Shown: piece after piece, positions 47,290 to 56,133 of the stretch
Layout: every line of letters starts with the position of its first letter
How positions within the stretch are numbered: position 1 is the first letter of the stretch
NCBI RefSeq assembly: GCF_023721715.1
Contig: NZ_JAMDLG010000001.1
Location: 375,889 to 439,888 of the forward strand
Direction of reading: 5' to 3'
Length of the DNA: 64,000 nt
DNA from: Parasegetibacter sp. NRK P23
GTDB lineage: Bacteria > Bacteroidota > Bacteroidia > Chitinophagales > Chitinophagaceae
Notes under the pieces: model-generated
What the model saw: only the letters and a program-made list of their open reading frames with translations
The model's database searches: none
What the model was told of the DNA's origin: nothing
Position numbers and translations under genes: made by a program

Positions 47290-47898
47290 TTATTTTGCGA
47301 ACGAAGTTCCGGCAGCCAGGAAACACAACAGCAGCGCGGCATTCCCCGGGTCTTTGAACAATGCGCTTCTTAATGTACGGAGCGCCTGGATCATGTGGTT
47401 TTTAACGGTTCCGGGCGATATCTGTAATTTTTCAGCGATCTCATCGTATTTCAACCCATGTTCACGGCTCAGGGTATACACCAGCTTTTGTTGCGGCGGA
47501 AGGGATTCAATCACCTGCCGCACTTTTGTTTCCAGTTCCCTCGCGGCCAGCGCATCTTCAGCATTTACTATTGGCTTCGCCACCGTATCCTTCAGTTCCG
47601 CCAGTACAAGCGTTTCCCTTGCCATTTTACGAAACGCGGTAACAGCCTGGTTCTGCGCCATCCGGAAAATATAACCACCCGCATTTTCCACGCCAGACAA
47701 AGCGGCCCTGTTCTGCCAAAGTTTTAAAAACACTTCCTGTACCACATCTTCCGCCAATTCGGCGGAATCGGTCAATTTATACATGAACCCAAACAGCCTG
47801 TGCTTGTACAAAGCGAACAATTCGGCAAAAGCCTGCTCACTTCCCTGTGACAGTTGTTGCAGCAATGTAGCTTCCGTATATGCCTGTTGTTTGTGCAA
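47290..47898 (-). CDS. ECF RNA polymerase sigma factor
   Basis: A 202-aa sigma-70 of the ECF group typical for Bacteroidota SusCD loci. Region 2 is QAFAELFALYKHRLFGFMYK with DVVQEVFLKLWQNR. Region 4 is LPPQQKLVYTLSREHGLKYD with EIAEKLQISPGTVKNHM. The start appears to be TTG (minus strand at 47898); no ATG lies close in frame. The paired FecR protein presumably holds it inactive until the SusC receptor is loaded. A possible -7 box TAATTTTA lies a short distance upstream. Confidence 0.9.
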   Translation of the reverse strand: MHKQQAYTEATLLQQLSQGSEQAFAELFALYKHRLFGFMYKLTDSAELAEDVVQEVFLKLWQNRAALSGVENAGGYIFRMAQNQAVTAFRKMARETLVLAELKDTVAKPIVNAEDALAARELETKVRQVIESLPPQQKLVYTLSREHGLKYDEIAEKLQISPGTVKNHMIQALRTLRSALFKDPGNAALLLCFLAAGTSFAK

Positions 47899-48323
47899 TA
47901 TGAGGGTTTACGGGTAAAATTAGCCAATCGGTGGAAATCCGGTTGCTTTAATATGAAAATGCAAACAAAAGAGCTTTTCCATACAAACTTTTTTCTTTCC
48001 AACGTTGCGTCGTAGTGTCGTTGCGAGAGACTGTTTCTTTCAAAGAAGCAATTAAATTTCACGCGATTGCTTCATACTTCGCAACGCAACGGCGCAACGC
48101 AGGGCTGGCTTCATTTGGAACATTGTTCTTATGAATTTCCCCTGATGCGTTGGGTACTGGCTTAAATAACAGGAGGGTGTACCGTTCCGTGATACACCCT
48201 CTCCATTTCAAAACAAAACAGCAGGCATTTAATAAATTAAATGTGGGCCTAAAAGTAGGCAGATCGTTTGCCCGGTATTGTCAATACATTTCAAACAGAT
48301 TGTTAATGGAATGTAAACGGATG
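47899..48323. other. Intergenic region with dispersed repeat
   Basis: 425 bp without a gene between the sigma factor and the aldo/keto reductase. It holds the repeat at 48003-48107. The rest is AT-rich with no gene-like frame. Confidence 0.6.
48003..48107. repeat. Dispersed repeat with inverted ends, second locus
   Basis: It begins CGTTGCGTCGTAG like 28772 (26 of the first 30 bases agree). At 48060-48082 it carries an inverted copy of the 28898-28920 unit (21 of 23 identical on the minus strand). Ends rich in CGTTGCG/CGCAACG can fold back. Confidence 0.65.
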
Positions 48324-49319
48324 TTATTGAAGTATTTTTTCAATCAGTTGTAATTCATCGTTGGAAAAGGGGGCGCCGTTCAGGGCATCGATGTTGGCAT
48401 CGAGTTGCGTTACGGAACTTGCACCAATCAGTACCGAAGTGATGCGCTTGTCTTTCAGCAGCCACCACAGGGCCATTTGCGCGAGTGATTGACCTCTGTT
48501 CGCGGCTACCTCGTTCAGGGCGCGGATGGTGTTCAATCTTTCTTCCGTGATGTCTTTCGATTTCAGAAAGCCATGTTGTTTGGAGGCCCTGGATCCCTCG
48601 GGAACACCTTTCAGGTATCGATCAGTGAGCATACCCTGGGCCAGTGGGGAGAACGGAATACAGCCTACCCCATGCTTTTCGAGCACATCCAGCAAACCAC
48701 CTTCCACCCATCTTTCGAACATCGAGTATTTGGGTTGATGGATCACGCAGGGTGTTCCCAATTGCCTTAATACAGTGAAAGCTTTTTCCGCCTGTTCGGG
48801 TTTGTAGTTGGAAATACCGGCGTAGAGCGCCTTGCCCTGACGAACGGCTGTATCCAACGCCTGCATTGTTTCTTCGATGGGCGTTTCCGGATCGGGGCGA
48901 TGGGAATAGAAGATGTCTACGTAATCGAGCTGCATTCTTTTCAGGCTCTGATCCAGGCTCGACAACAGGTATTTGCGGGAACCCCAGTCGCCATAGGGCC
49001 CGTCCCACATGGTATAACCGGCTTTCGTGGAAATAATGAGTTCATCGCGAAGGTACCCGGTGAAATCTTTCTGCAGGATTTTCCCGAAATTTTCTTCCGC
49101 CGAACCGGGTTCGGGGCCATAGTTGTTTGCCAGGTCAAAATGAGTGATCCCGCGGTCGAAGGCCCTGCGCACGATGGCCCTGCCGTTGTCAAAAACGTCC
49201 ACTGAGCCGAAATTGTGCCATAGTCCCAATGAAATCGCGGACAATTTAAGTCCACTTTTCCCGGAACGATTGTATTGCATGGACTGATACCGCTCAGGAG
49301 CAGGAGTATAAGGAAGCAT
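48324..49319 (-). CDS. Aldo/keto reductase, YghZ/GPR type
   Basis: A 331-aa NADPH-dependent aldo/keto reductase resembling YghZ, which reduces L-glyceraldehyde 3-phosphate. The catalytic tetrad is visible: Asp and Tyr in HFDLANNYGPEPGSAE, Lys in ISTKAGY and His in IFYSHRPDPETP. The GPEPGSAE and GDWGSRKYL segments are specific to this subfamily. The cofactor-binding end reads TSVLIGASSVTQL. The gene stands alone, 15 bp upstream of the S1 protein gene stop on the same strand. Confidence 0.88.
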   Translation of the reverse strand: MLPYTPAPERYQSMQYNRSGKSGLKLSAISLGLWHNFGSVDVFDNGRAIVRRAFDRGITHFDLANNYGPEPGSAEENFGKILQKDFTGYLRDELIISTKAGYTMWDGPYGDWGSRKYLLSSLDQSLKRMQLDYVDIFYSHRPDPETPIEETMQALDTAVRQGKALYAGISNYKPEQAEKAFTVLRQLGTPCVIHQPKYSMFERWVEGGLLDVLEKHGVGCIPFSPLAQGMLTDRYLKGVPEGSRASKQHGFLKSKDITEERLNTIRALNEVAANRGQSLAQMALWWLLKDKRITSVLIGASSVTQLDANIDALNGAPFSNDELQLIEKILQ

Positions 49320-49334
49320 TTTTTGCTTTTAAAA

Positions 49335-50162
49335 TTAAGGGATAAGACGGATACCCGTTTGCGTGAGTTCTATTTTCCGCTGTTTGTACAGCGTGCCGAT
49401 GGTCATTTTGAATGTCTTCTTGCTCATGCCGAAGAAATCATAAATTTCTTCGGGGTCAGACTTATCATAATACGGGAGGTACCCGTTATTTTCTTCCAGC
49501 AAACGGAGGATTTTCCCGGCTTCATCTTCTACCCTTTCCATTCCTTTTTTGCCCGCGGCGAGGTCGATCTTATCTTCCCGGATGGCTTTGATGAAGCCGT
49601 TGAAAGTATCACCCACTTTGATGTTCCGATAAATTTCGTTGTGGTGCAGTACCCCGGTGTGCCGGTGGTTGATGATGCACACGTAGCCGATATCCGTTCT
49701 CCTGAGCACCAGTAATTGTACGGAGTCATGGACCTTTACCGAGAGGTCTTCATTAGAAAGAAAATATTCCACTTTCTCCGTTGCTGCCACGCGCCCGGTC
49801 TGCTCATCAATATAGAGGTACACCATATAGTGGCCACCCACCCGCATTCCGGTGATCTGTTTGGATTTGGGCACGAAGAGGTCCTTGGTGAGGCCCCAAT
49901 CGAGGAAAGCGCCTTGTTGGGTAACGGAAACCACTTCGAGGTAGGCGAACTCCCCCACTTTTGCTTTGGGTATTTCAGTGGTGGCGATGAGCCGGTCCTC
50001 CGAATCGTGGTAGATGAACACTTTTATCTCATCTCCGATATTTTTTCCTTCCGGGATGTATTTCCTGGGGAGAAGAATGCCTTCAGCGCCATCATCGAGG
50101 TACACTCCGAAATCGAGTGCGCGGGAGATGGTGAGCGTATTATAATCTGCAACTTTAATCAT
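49335..50162 (-). CDS. S1 RNA-binding domain protein, CvfB/YitL-like
   Basis: A 275-aa protein with repeated S1-type OB folds (LTISRALDFGVYLDDGAEGI, VVSVTQQGAFLDWGLTKDLF) and a C-terminal winged helix (DPEEIYDFFGMSKKTFKMTI, then GTLYKQRKI). This is the CvfB architecture, an RNA-binding regulator known in Firmicutes. The start at 50162 (MIKVADYNTLTIS) is the family start; 24 upstream codons are open but carry no similarity. A TACCTTGC promoter-like box precedes it. The target RNA is unknown. Confidence 0.85.
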   Translation of the reverse strand: MIKVADYNTLTISRALDFGVYLDDGAEGILLPRKYIPEGKNIGDEIKVFIYHDSEDRLIATTEIPKAKVGEFAYLEVVSVTQQGAFLDWGLTKDLFVPKSKQITGMRVGGHYMVYLYIDEQTGRVAATEKVEYFLSNEDLSVKVHDSVQLLVLRRTDIGYVCIINHRHTGVLHHNEIYRNIKVGDTFNGFIKAIREDKIDLAAGKKGMERVEDEAGKILRLLEENNGYLPYYDKSDPEEIYDFFGMSKKTFKMTIGTLYKQRKIELTQTGIRLIP

Positions 50163-50294
50163 GCATGGTAATTCAGGGTTGCAAGGTAGGCAAATGAACG
50201 GAGTTTCGGAGAAGGGGCGCATTACCTGAATCAATTACCCATGCAACTACTGACTCCAGCAGCAGCACAAGTTTTTTCACTGTGCTAAAAGTTC

Positions 50295-50332
50295 GAAAAA
50301 ACGGAAGTGACTTCAGTAAAAATCACTTCCGT
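50295..50332 (-). terminator. Intrinsic terminator of acid phosphatase gene
   Basis: ACGGAAGTGA (50301-50310) pairs with TCACTTCCGT (50323-50332) around 12 nt. On the minus strand it runs into six T. Confidence 0.8.
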
Positions 50333-50337
50333 TAAGG

Positions 50338-50363
50338 GGAAAACCACGTCGGTGGCACCGGTT
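50338..50363. repeat. 26-bp dispersed repeat, copy 2
   Basis: GGAAAACCACGTC followed by GGTGGCACCGGTT. It is 25 of 26 identical to 37106-37131. It sits between the phosphatase stop and its terminator. Confidence 0.6.
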
Positions 50364-50380
50364 TTATTGATTTAATAAAT

Positions 50381-51355
50381 TTACCATCTGATTTCGTTCT
50401 TGTAGATCACCTCTTCCTTATGGTTAATAAACTGTACCGTCATTGTTTTTTCACTTAGGGAGAATACCGCGAAACCCTGTTGGCCTGCGGCGAAAACACC
50501 GCCTTCCGGGTGTTTTTCTACGGCCCGAGCTTCGGAACCGGCCCCGGAAATGAAGTGGTGCGTGAAGCCCGCAGGTTTGGTGTGTTCCAGGTGGTGCTCG
50601 TGTCCTGCGATGTAGGCGTTTACTTTATGTTTCAGGAACAGGGGTTCCAGCAGTTCCCTCATGCGGCGCGTATCATCGGTATTGCGGCGCCATCCTCCGG
50701 TGTAGAGTGGGTGGTGCCCCACCACGATCTTATAATGGCAGGTGGTATCGGCCAGTTGTTCTTTGAGCCAGGTCATTTGTTTTTCAACGCCACCCTCGGG
50801 GTAGCGGGCAGGATTCTTTTCTCCCCGCATCTGCTTTTCTATGGGATCGGTATCGATAAAAATGAACTTGGCTTTCAGCTTCTGCTGTCCGGGTACATTA
50901 AAAGTGTGGGTATAGTACCTGGAAGTCATGCGCCAGCGTGAACTGAGTTCGGAGTAGTCTACCTGGGCTTGTGCGTTGGTAAGGTAATCGTGGTTGCCCA
51001 ATACCGGGTACCAGGGAAAATGGAGCGATTGCGCGGTATAGATGTTCTCGAAAGAGACCAGCCAGTGGTGGTCGCGGGTGCTGGCCACGCCATTCGGATA
51101 GAAATTATCGCCTGTGGCGATGATGAACCGCGCGCCGATATCATGCGCTGCTTTCCCCATGCCTTCCGCAACCTCTTTCTGGTAATTTTCGCCGTTCCTG
51201 CCCCAATCGCCCAGCACCAGGAAATTCAATGCATTGGACGGTTTCGCCAATCCTTTAATGGAATCCTTACGGTACCCCAGGTCATCCACCACCGGGGCCT
51301 GCGCATTGGTTTGCAGTGCAAAAAAGAACAGAAAAAGAACGATCGCAACTCTCAT
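50381..51355 (-). CDS. Purple acid phosphatase-like metallophosphoesterase
   Basis: A 324-aa exported phosphatase resembling tartrate-resistant acid phosphatase type 5. The signal peptide is VAIVLFLFFFALQTNAQ. All five metal-binding blocks are in order: VLGDWGRNG, IATGDNFYPNGV, VLGNHDYLTN, VVGHHPLYTGG and AGHEHHLEH. The tyrosine of the DNFY block is the charge-transfer ligand of purple acid phosphatases. It probably releases phosphate in the periplasm. Monocistronic, with its own terminator. Confidence 0.9.
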   Translation of the reverse strand: MRVAIVLFLFFFALQTNAQAPVVDDLGYRKDSIKGLAKPSNALNFLVLGDWGRNGENYQKEVAEGMGKAAHDIGARFIIATGDNFYPNGVASTRDHHWLVSFENIYTAQSLHFPWYPVLGNHDYLTNAQAQVDYSELSSRWRMTSRYYTHTFNVPGQQKLKAKFIFIDTDPIEKQMRGEKNPARYPEGGVEKQMTWLKEQLADTTCHYKIVVGHHPLYTGGWRRNTDDTRRMRELLEPLFLKHKVNAYIAGHEHHLEHTKPAGFTHHFISGAGSEARAVEKHPEGGVFAAGQQGFAVFSLSEKTMTVQFINHKEEVIYKNEIRW

Positions 51356-51470
51356 TTGTACATATTTTTTAATTCGAAAACCCAGCTTGCTAAAGGCTGT
51401 AAATCACATTAAGGTTGCAAAGGGAAAGCATCCGGATGGAAAAAAGAAGTTATTATTATGTTGCGTAACC

Positions 51471-52190
51471 CTAGTACTTGCGCACACTCCCGCTTCCTGC
51501 GGTACGACTCTCCACAGCGGCTTCGCCGCGGTAGGAAATATCCCCGCTGCCATGGGACCTGGCTTCCAGCTTAACACTGGCGTACACCCAGGCGTCGCCG
51601 GAACCATGGGAGCGCACGTTTACATTTTCAGCGCGCAGTTCCTCAAGGTGGAGATCGCCTGAACCCGTGGTTTGCGCATCCACACTTCTTGTATTTCCTT
51701 TCAGGTAAATATCGCCGGAGCCGGTGGTTTTTGCTTCCACTTCCGGCGCATCCAGTTCCAGGCGAAGGTTACCGGAGCCGGTTAGTCCGAGATCAAATTT
51801 GTTGGGATTGGTAAGCAGGTTCTCCCCGAATATATCGCCAGAACCATATACTTTGAACCCATCATATTGCGGCGCCCGCAGGTAAACCTTTACATCCCTG
51901 TGCGTGGTGATATTGGTATTCTTCCGGAAACGAATCTTCAATTCGTCTCCATCTTCCACCAGTTCCACGAATGGAAGAATGTTTTCTTCCCCCTCAATTT
52001 TTACAGGAGCATAAGGCTCCTGTGATACATAAACATTCATGGAGCCGTAAACGGACACTTTAGTAAAGGCGCCAACATTACGCTCTTCACTGGTATACAC
52101 CTTGTTTCCGTTTACCCGGTCCCGGGAAGAAAAACGACAGGACGCGAGTAGAAAAACACCTGCCAGCAGCAGGGAAAAATACTTGTTCAT
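51471..52190 (-). CDS. Head-GIN domain (DUF2807) lipoprotein
   Basis: A 239-aa lipoprotein with signal peptide and lipobox FLLASCRFSS. The rest is a right-handed beta-helix of the DUF2807 putative auto-transporter adhesin/head-GIN family. It is built from short repeats around GSGD or GSGN (KVYGSGDIFG, LTGSGNLRL, TTGSGDIYL, TTGSGDLHL, SHGSGDAWV, SHGSGDISY, TAGSGSVRKY). These repeats make the DNA itself partly repetitive. The family is abundant in Bacteroidota; its function is unknown. Confidence 0.88.
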   Translation of the reverse strand: MNKYFSLLLAGVFLLASCRFSSRDRVNGNKVYTSEERNVGAFTKVSVYGSMNVYVSQEPYAPVKIEGEENILPFVELVEDGDELKIRFRKNTNITTHRDVKVYLRAPQYDGFKVYGSGDIFGENLLTNPNKFDLGLTGSGNLRLELDAPEVEAKTTGSGDIYLKGNTRSVDAQTTGSGDLHLEELRAENVNVRSHGSGDAWVYASVKLEARSHGSGDISYRGEAAVESRTAGSGSVRKY

Positions 52191-52339
52191 GGGTTATTTT
52201 TAGGTTGTTTTCAGGCTGATTACCAAACAGTTAAACAGAAACATTTTAAAGAACATCCTTCAAAACTAATCCTATTATCGCTGCCGGTTTTCACCCAATT
52301 TTACTGATTTTTTGGCGGACGGACAGCGATTTTTTTCTT

Positions 52340-52347
52340 TACCTTCG
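52340..52347 (+). promoter_or_regulatory. -7 box variant TACCTTCG of guaA
   Basis: One change from TAnnTTTG, only 7 bp before the ATG, identical to the box at 9473-9480. Confidence 0.5.
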
Positions 52348-52354
52348 CACCACC

Positions 52355-53890
52355 ATGACGGAAAAAATACTCATTCTCGATTTCGGATCTCAGTACACTC
52401 AATTGATAGCACGTGTTGTGCGCGAGGCAAATGTTTATTGTGAGATCGTCCCTTACCATCATACCATTGAATTCGATGACACCCTGAAAGGCATCATCCT
52501 CTCCGGCTCCCCGTTCTCCGTGAACGATCCTAACGCGCCGGTGGTGGACATCGCCGGCATGATCGCCCGGAAACCGGTGCTCGGCATCTGCTACGGCGCC
52601 CAGCTTACGGCGAAGAACTTCGGTGGCAGGGTAGAAAAATCAAATAAAAGAGAATATGGCCGCGCATTACTGCGCAAAGAACTGGACGATGCGCTGTTAC
52701 AGGGCATTTCAGAAGAATCGCAGGTTTGGATGAGCCACGGCGACTCCATTCTTGAACTGCCGCAAGGCTTTGAAATACTCGCCACCACAGATAGTATTCC
52801 CGTAGCCGCCTTCAGAAAGAACGGCAGCGACACGAATCCATTATATGGACTGCAGTTCCATCCGGAAGTGTACCACTCCACGGAAGGTAAAAAGATCATC
52901 AGCAATTTCCTCGTGAAAACATGCGGATGTACCCAGGACTGGACGCCCGCGCACTTTATCTCCGATACAGTGGAAGCGCTGAAAAAACAGATCGGCGACA
53001 AAAAAGTGATCATGGCTTTGAGCGGCGGAGTAGACAGTACCGTGGCCGCCACATTGATTCACCGCGCCATAGGCGACAACCTGTACGGCATTTTCGTAGA
53101 CAACGGTGTACTGCGCAAAAATGAATTCCAGCAGGTACTGGATATCTATGCGCAGCTCGGTCTCAATGTAAAAGGCGTGGACGCAAGGGAAAAATTCTAC
53201 GGCGAACTCGCGGGCAAAAGCGATCCCGAAGAAAAAAGAAAGACCATCGGCAGACTATTTATAGAAGTGTTCCAGGATGAGGCCCAGCACGTGGATGGCG
53301 TTGAAATGCTTGGACAAGGCACCATTTACCCCGACGTGATTGAAAGTGTTTCCGTTCATGGCCCGTCGGTTACCATCAAATCGCACCACAATGTAGGCGG
53401 CCTGCCGGATACAATGAAAATGGGACTCGTGGAGCCACTGCGCTTCCTGTTTAAAGACGAAGTACGCAGGGTGGGACTTGAACTCGGCATCCCCTACGAT
53501 CTTTTGTACCGCCACCCCTTCCCGGGACCAGGTCTCGCGATCCGCATACTCGGAGAAGTGACGGAAGAAAAGGTACAGTTATTGCAGGAAGCTGATCATA
53601 TCTATACCAAAGGGTTGAAAGAGCACCAGTTGTATGATAAAGTATGGCAGGCGGGAGCCATCCTCCTCCCTGTGAAAAGTGTGGGCGTAATGGGCGATGA
53701 AAGAACTTACGAATACACGATCGCATTGCGCGCCGTGACCTCGGTAGATGGCATGACCGCCGATTGGGCGCATCTCCCCTACCAGTTCCTCGCGCAGATG
53801 TCGAACGATATCATCAACAACGTAAGGGGCATCAACCGGGTGGTGTACGATATCAGCAGTAAGCCTCCCGCGACGATTGAGTGGGAGTAA
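52355..53890 (+). CDS. guaA: GMP synthase (glutamine-hydrolysing)
   Basis: A 511-aa enzyme converting XMP to GMP with ATP and glutamine. The N-terminal class I glutamine amidotransferase has the nucleophile Cys in GICYGAQL and His-x-Glu in [13 protein letters not shown]. The central ATP-pyrophosphatase has the P-loop [12 protein letters not shown]. The C-terminal dimerisation domain carries [11 protein letters not shown] and ends with PPATIEWE, as in all GuaA. Full length and intact. The next gene starts 26 bp downstream and may be co-transcribed. Confidence 0.97.
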   Translation: MTEKILILDFGSQYTQLIARVVREANVYCEIVPYHHTIEFDDTLKGIILSGSPFSVNDPNAPVVDIAGMIARKPVLGICYGAQLTAKNFGGRVEKSNKREYGRALLRKELDDALLQGISEESQVWMSHGDSILELPQGFEILATTDSIPVAAFRKNGSDTNPLYGLQFHPEVYHSTEGKKIISNFLVKTCGCTQDWTPAHFISDTVEALKKQIGDKKVIMALSGGVDSTVAATLIHRAIGDNLYGIFVDNGVLRKNEFQQVLDIYAQLGLNVKGVDAREKFYGELAGKSDPEEKRKTIGRLFIEVFQDEAQHVDGVEMLGQGTIYPDVIESVSVHGPSVTIKSHHNVGGLPDTMKMGLVEPLRFLFKDEVRRVGLELGIPYDLLYRHPFPGPGLAIRILGEVTEEKVQLLQEADHIYTKGLKEHQLYDKVWQAGAILLPVKSVGVMGDERTYEYTIALRAVTSVDGMTADWAHLPYQFLAQMSNDIINNVRGINRVVYDISSKPPATIEWE

Positions 53891-53916
53891 CCGATTTTTC
53901 ATATAAACCCCGACGG

Positions 53917-55074
53917 ATGAACAAACGCTTCCCGTTTTTTATACTGGCGCTGTGCTGCAGTGTTCAACTTCTGGCGCAAACCCCTTTCAGGCATAAACTG
54001 GCGGTATTCGCTCCTTTATACCTCGATTCGGCTTACAACGGGTTTCAGTATAAACATGGGAACACGCTCCCCCGTTACATTATACCCGGACTGGAATTTT
54101 ACCAGGGCGTGCAAATGGCCCTAGATTCCATGAACCTCGAAGGCGTTCCGCTGGAAGTATTCGTGTACGATACCAAATCGAAATCAAAACCGTTTACCAC
54201 ACAGGTCCGCGAAATGCCTGAAGTGGAAATGATTATCGGTGCGGCATCCGCAGATGAAGTACGCATACTCGCCAACGTTGCACTCGAAAGAAAGATACCG
54301 TTCATTTCCTCCAGCTTTCCTAACGATGCGGGTGTGGTGAACAATCCTTATTTCGTGGTATTGAATTCCACTTTGCCCGCGCATTTCCGCACTATCTACC
54401 AGTTCCTTCAAAAAACACATGCTTTACACAACGTGGTTTATTTCAGAAGGAAGTCAACCCAGGATACCTGGCTGAAGGATTTGTATACCGAAACAGGCAA
54501 TACCGCAACCGGCACTCCGGTTAAAACGAAGTTCGTAGAACTTGACGCGGATTTTACAACAGAAGATATTCTTCCCTTCCTGGACAGTAATACTACGAAT
54601 GTTTGTATCGCAGGAAGTATGGACGAGACTTTTTCCAAGCAACTGGCTGCCACCATCGCGCCACTCACAAAGGAATACCGGTCCAAACTCATTGGCATGC
54701 CCACATGGGATGGTTACCGCGAACTGAACAAACCTGAATACAGGGACCTGGAAATCGTTTATACGGCACCGCTATACAATCCGCGCACCGATAAGATCAG
54801 CGTGACCATCACTGAGTTGTATAAGAACAAGTTCTATTCCCGCCCCAGCGATATGGTATTCTGGGGTTACGGCGCCGCCTGGAAATACGGAAGACTGCTG
54901 CTGGAATACGGACGCGATGTGAGTTCTAACCTTGCGGTAGATAAATTCGACGTATTCACCGATTACGATGTTCAACCAGTGCTGAATAAACAGACCGACA
55001 CACTCGATTATTTCGAGAACAAAAAAGTGTACCTCGTATCTAAAATGAATGGCGTGGTAACAGCAGCCAGGTAA
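53917..55074 (+). CDS. Periplasmic ligand-binding protein (type I fold)
   Basis: A 385-aa exported protein with signal peptide MNKRFPFFILALCCSVQLLA. The body resembles Leu/Ile/Val-type periplasmic binding proteins: LAVFAPLYLDSAYNG at the start, EFYQGVQMALDSMNLEGVPL, and IIGAASADEVRILANVALE. There is no ABC permease or ATPase nearby, so transport is doubtful; such orphan proteins may sense or bind ligands. The start at 53917 gives the signal peptide and lies 26 bp after guaA; the frame also opens at 53881 inside guaA. Confidence 0.8.
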   Translation: MNKRFPFFILALCCSVQLLAQTPFRHKLAVFAPLYLDSAYNGFQYKHGNTLPRYIIPGLEFYQGVQMALDSMNLEGVPLEVFVYDTKSKSKPFTTQVREMPEVEMIIGAASADEVRILANVALERKIPFISSSFPNDAGVVNNPYFVVLNSTLPAHFRTIYQFLQKTHALHNVVYFRRKSTQDTWLKDLYTETGNTATGTPVKTKFVELDADFTTEDILPFLDSNTTNVCIAGSMDETFSKQLAATIAPLTKEYRSKLIGMPTWDGYRELNKPEYRDLEIVYTAPLYNPRTDKISVTITELYKNKFYSRPSDMVFWGYGAAWKYGRLLLEYGRDVSSNLAVDKFDVFTDYDVQPVLNKQTDTLDYFENKKVYLVSKMNGVVTAAR

Positions 55075-55122
55075 GCCAACCTTCTCCCCTTCCACTTGTT
55101 GATAGAAAACAACGCTATCAAC

Positions 55123-56130
55123 ATGCCATTGCTTCAATTCACGGAAAAAGGTATTTACTGCGCCCAGGGCGATTTCTATATTGATCCCTGGCAACCTGTG
55201 CGGTATGCCGTGATCACACATGCACACAGCGACCACGCCCGCTGGGGCTCACAATATTATTTGTGCCATAGCGCAAGTTTACCCATCCTAGAATTAAGGC
55301 TTGGACCTGGTAATTACAGTACCATGGAATGGAACGAAACCACCATCATGAACGGTGTAAAAGTTTCTCTACATCCGGCAGGGCATATTATTGGTTCTTC
55401 CCAAATCAGGGTGGAATACAAAGGCGAAGTATGGGTAGTGAGCGGTGATTATAAACTGGAGCATGATGGGCTGAGCGGAACTTTCGAACCGGTACAGTGC
55501 CATAATTTTATTACTGAATCCACCTTTGGACTCCCCATCTACCAATGGGAACCAGAGGCACAGATTTTTGAACGGATGCAGCGTTGGGTGCAGCAAAACC
55601 TGGAGAAGAACCTGAGTTCCATTTTACTGGCTTACAGTTTGGGAAAGGCGCAACGCATCCTGCCCTGTTTACACAGCATCACCGGAGAAGTGTATGTGCA
55701 TGGCGCGGTCTGGAACGTGCACCAGGCGCTGGTTGCGGCGGGACATCAGCTTCCGGAAGTGATCCGTGTAACGCCAGATACAGATCCTGCCCGTCTGAAA
55801 AAAGCCATCGTAATTGCACCACCAGGCGCTGATGACAGTCCGTGGATGCGTCGTTTCGGCCCGCATGCCACCGGCATTTGCAGTGGCTGGATGCAGGTAC
55901 GCGGGAACCGCAGAAGAAGGAATGCAGATGCCGGATTCGTATTGAGCGATCATGCCGACTGGCAAGGGTTACTCACCGCGGTAAAAGCGACCAACGCCTC
56001 CACCGTTTATGTTACCCATGGTTTCCAATCCGCGTTCAGCAGGTACCTCAACGAGCAGGGCATCCGATCAATGGAAGTGCAAACCCGTTTCGGAGAAGAG
56101 GAGGAAGAACAACTCATCAGCCAAACTTAA
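55123..56130 (+). CDS. Ligase-associated DNA damage response exonuclease (MBL fold)
   Basis: A 335-aa metallo-beta-lactamase/beta-CASP nuclease related to YSH1/SNM1. The metal site is ITHAHSDHARWG (HxHxDH), with SLHPAGHIIGSSQ, VSGDYKLEHD and LSDHADWQGL. It is the first gene of the conserved ligase-associated repair cluster and probably trims DNA ends. The ligase gene follows after 3 bp. The start MPLLQFTEKGIYCAQ at 55123 is preferred over a TTG nine codons earlier. Confidence 0.9.
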   Translation: MPLLQFTEKGIYCAQGDFYIDPWQPVRYAVITHAHSDHARWGSQYYLCHSASLPILELRLGPGNYSTMEWNETTIMNGVKVSLHPAGHIIGSSQIRVEYKGEVWVVSGDYKLEHDGLSGTFEPVQCHNFITESTFGLPIYQWEPEAQIFERMQRWVQQNLEKNLSSILLAYSLGKAQRILPCLHSITGEVYVHGAVWNVHQALVAAGHQLPEVIRVTPDTDPARLKKAIVIAPPGADDSPWMRRFGPHATGICSGWMQVRGNRRRRNADAGFVLSDHADWQGLLTAVKATNASTVYVTHGFQSAFSRYLNEQGIRSMEVQTRFGEEEEEQLISQT

Positions 56131-56133
56131 CCC

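Noticed and set aside
47772-48062. 96-codon minus-strand frame across the sigma factor start
   Set aside because: It overlaps the sigma gene in another frame and runs into the dispersed repeat.
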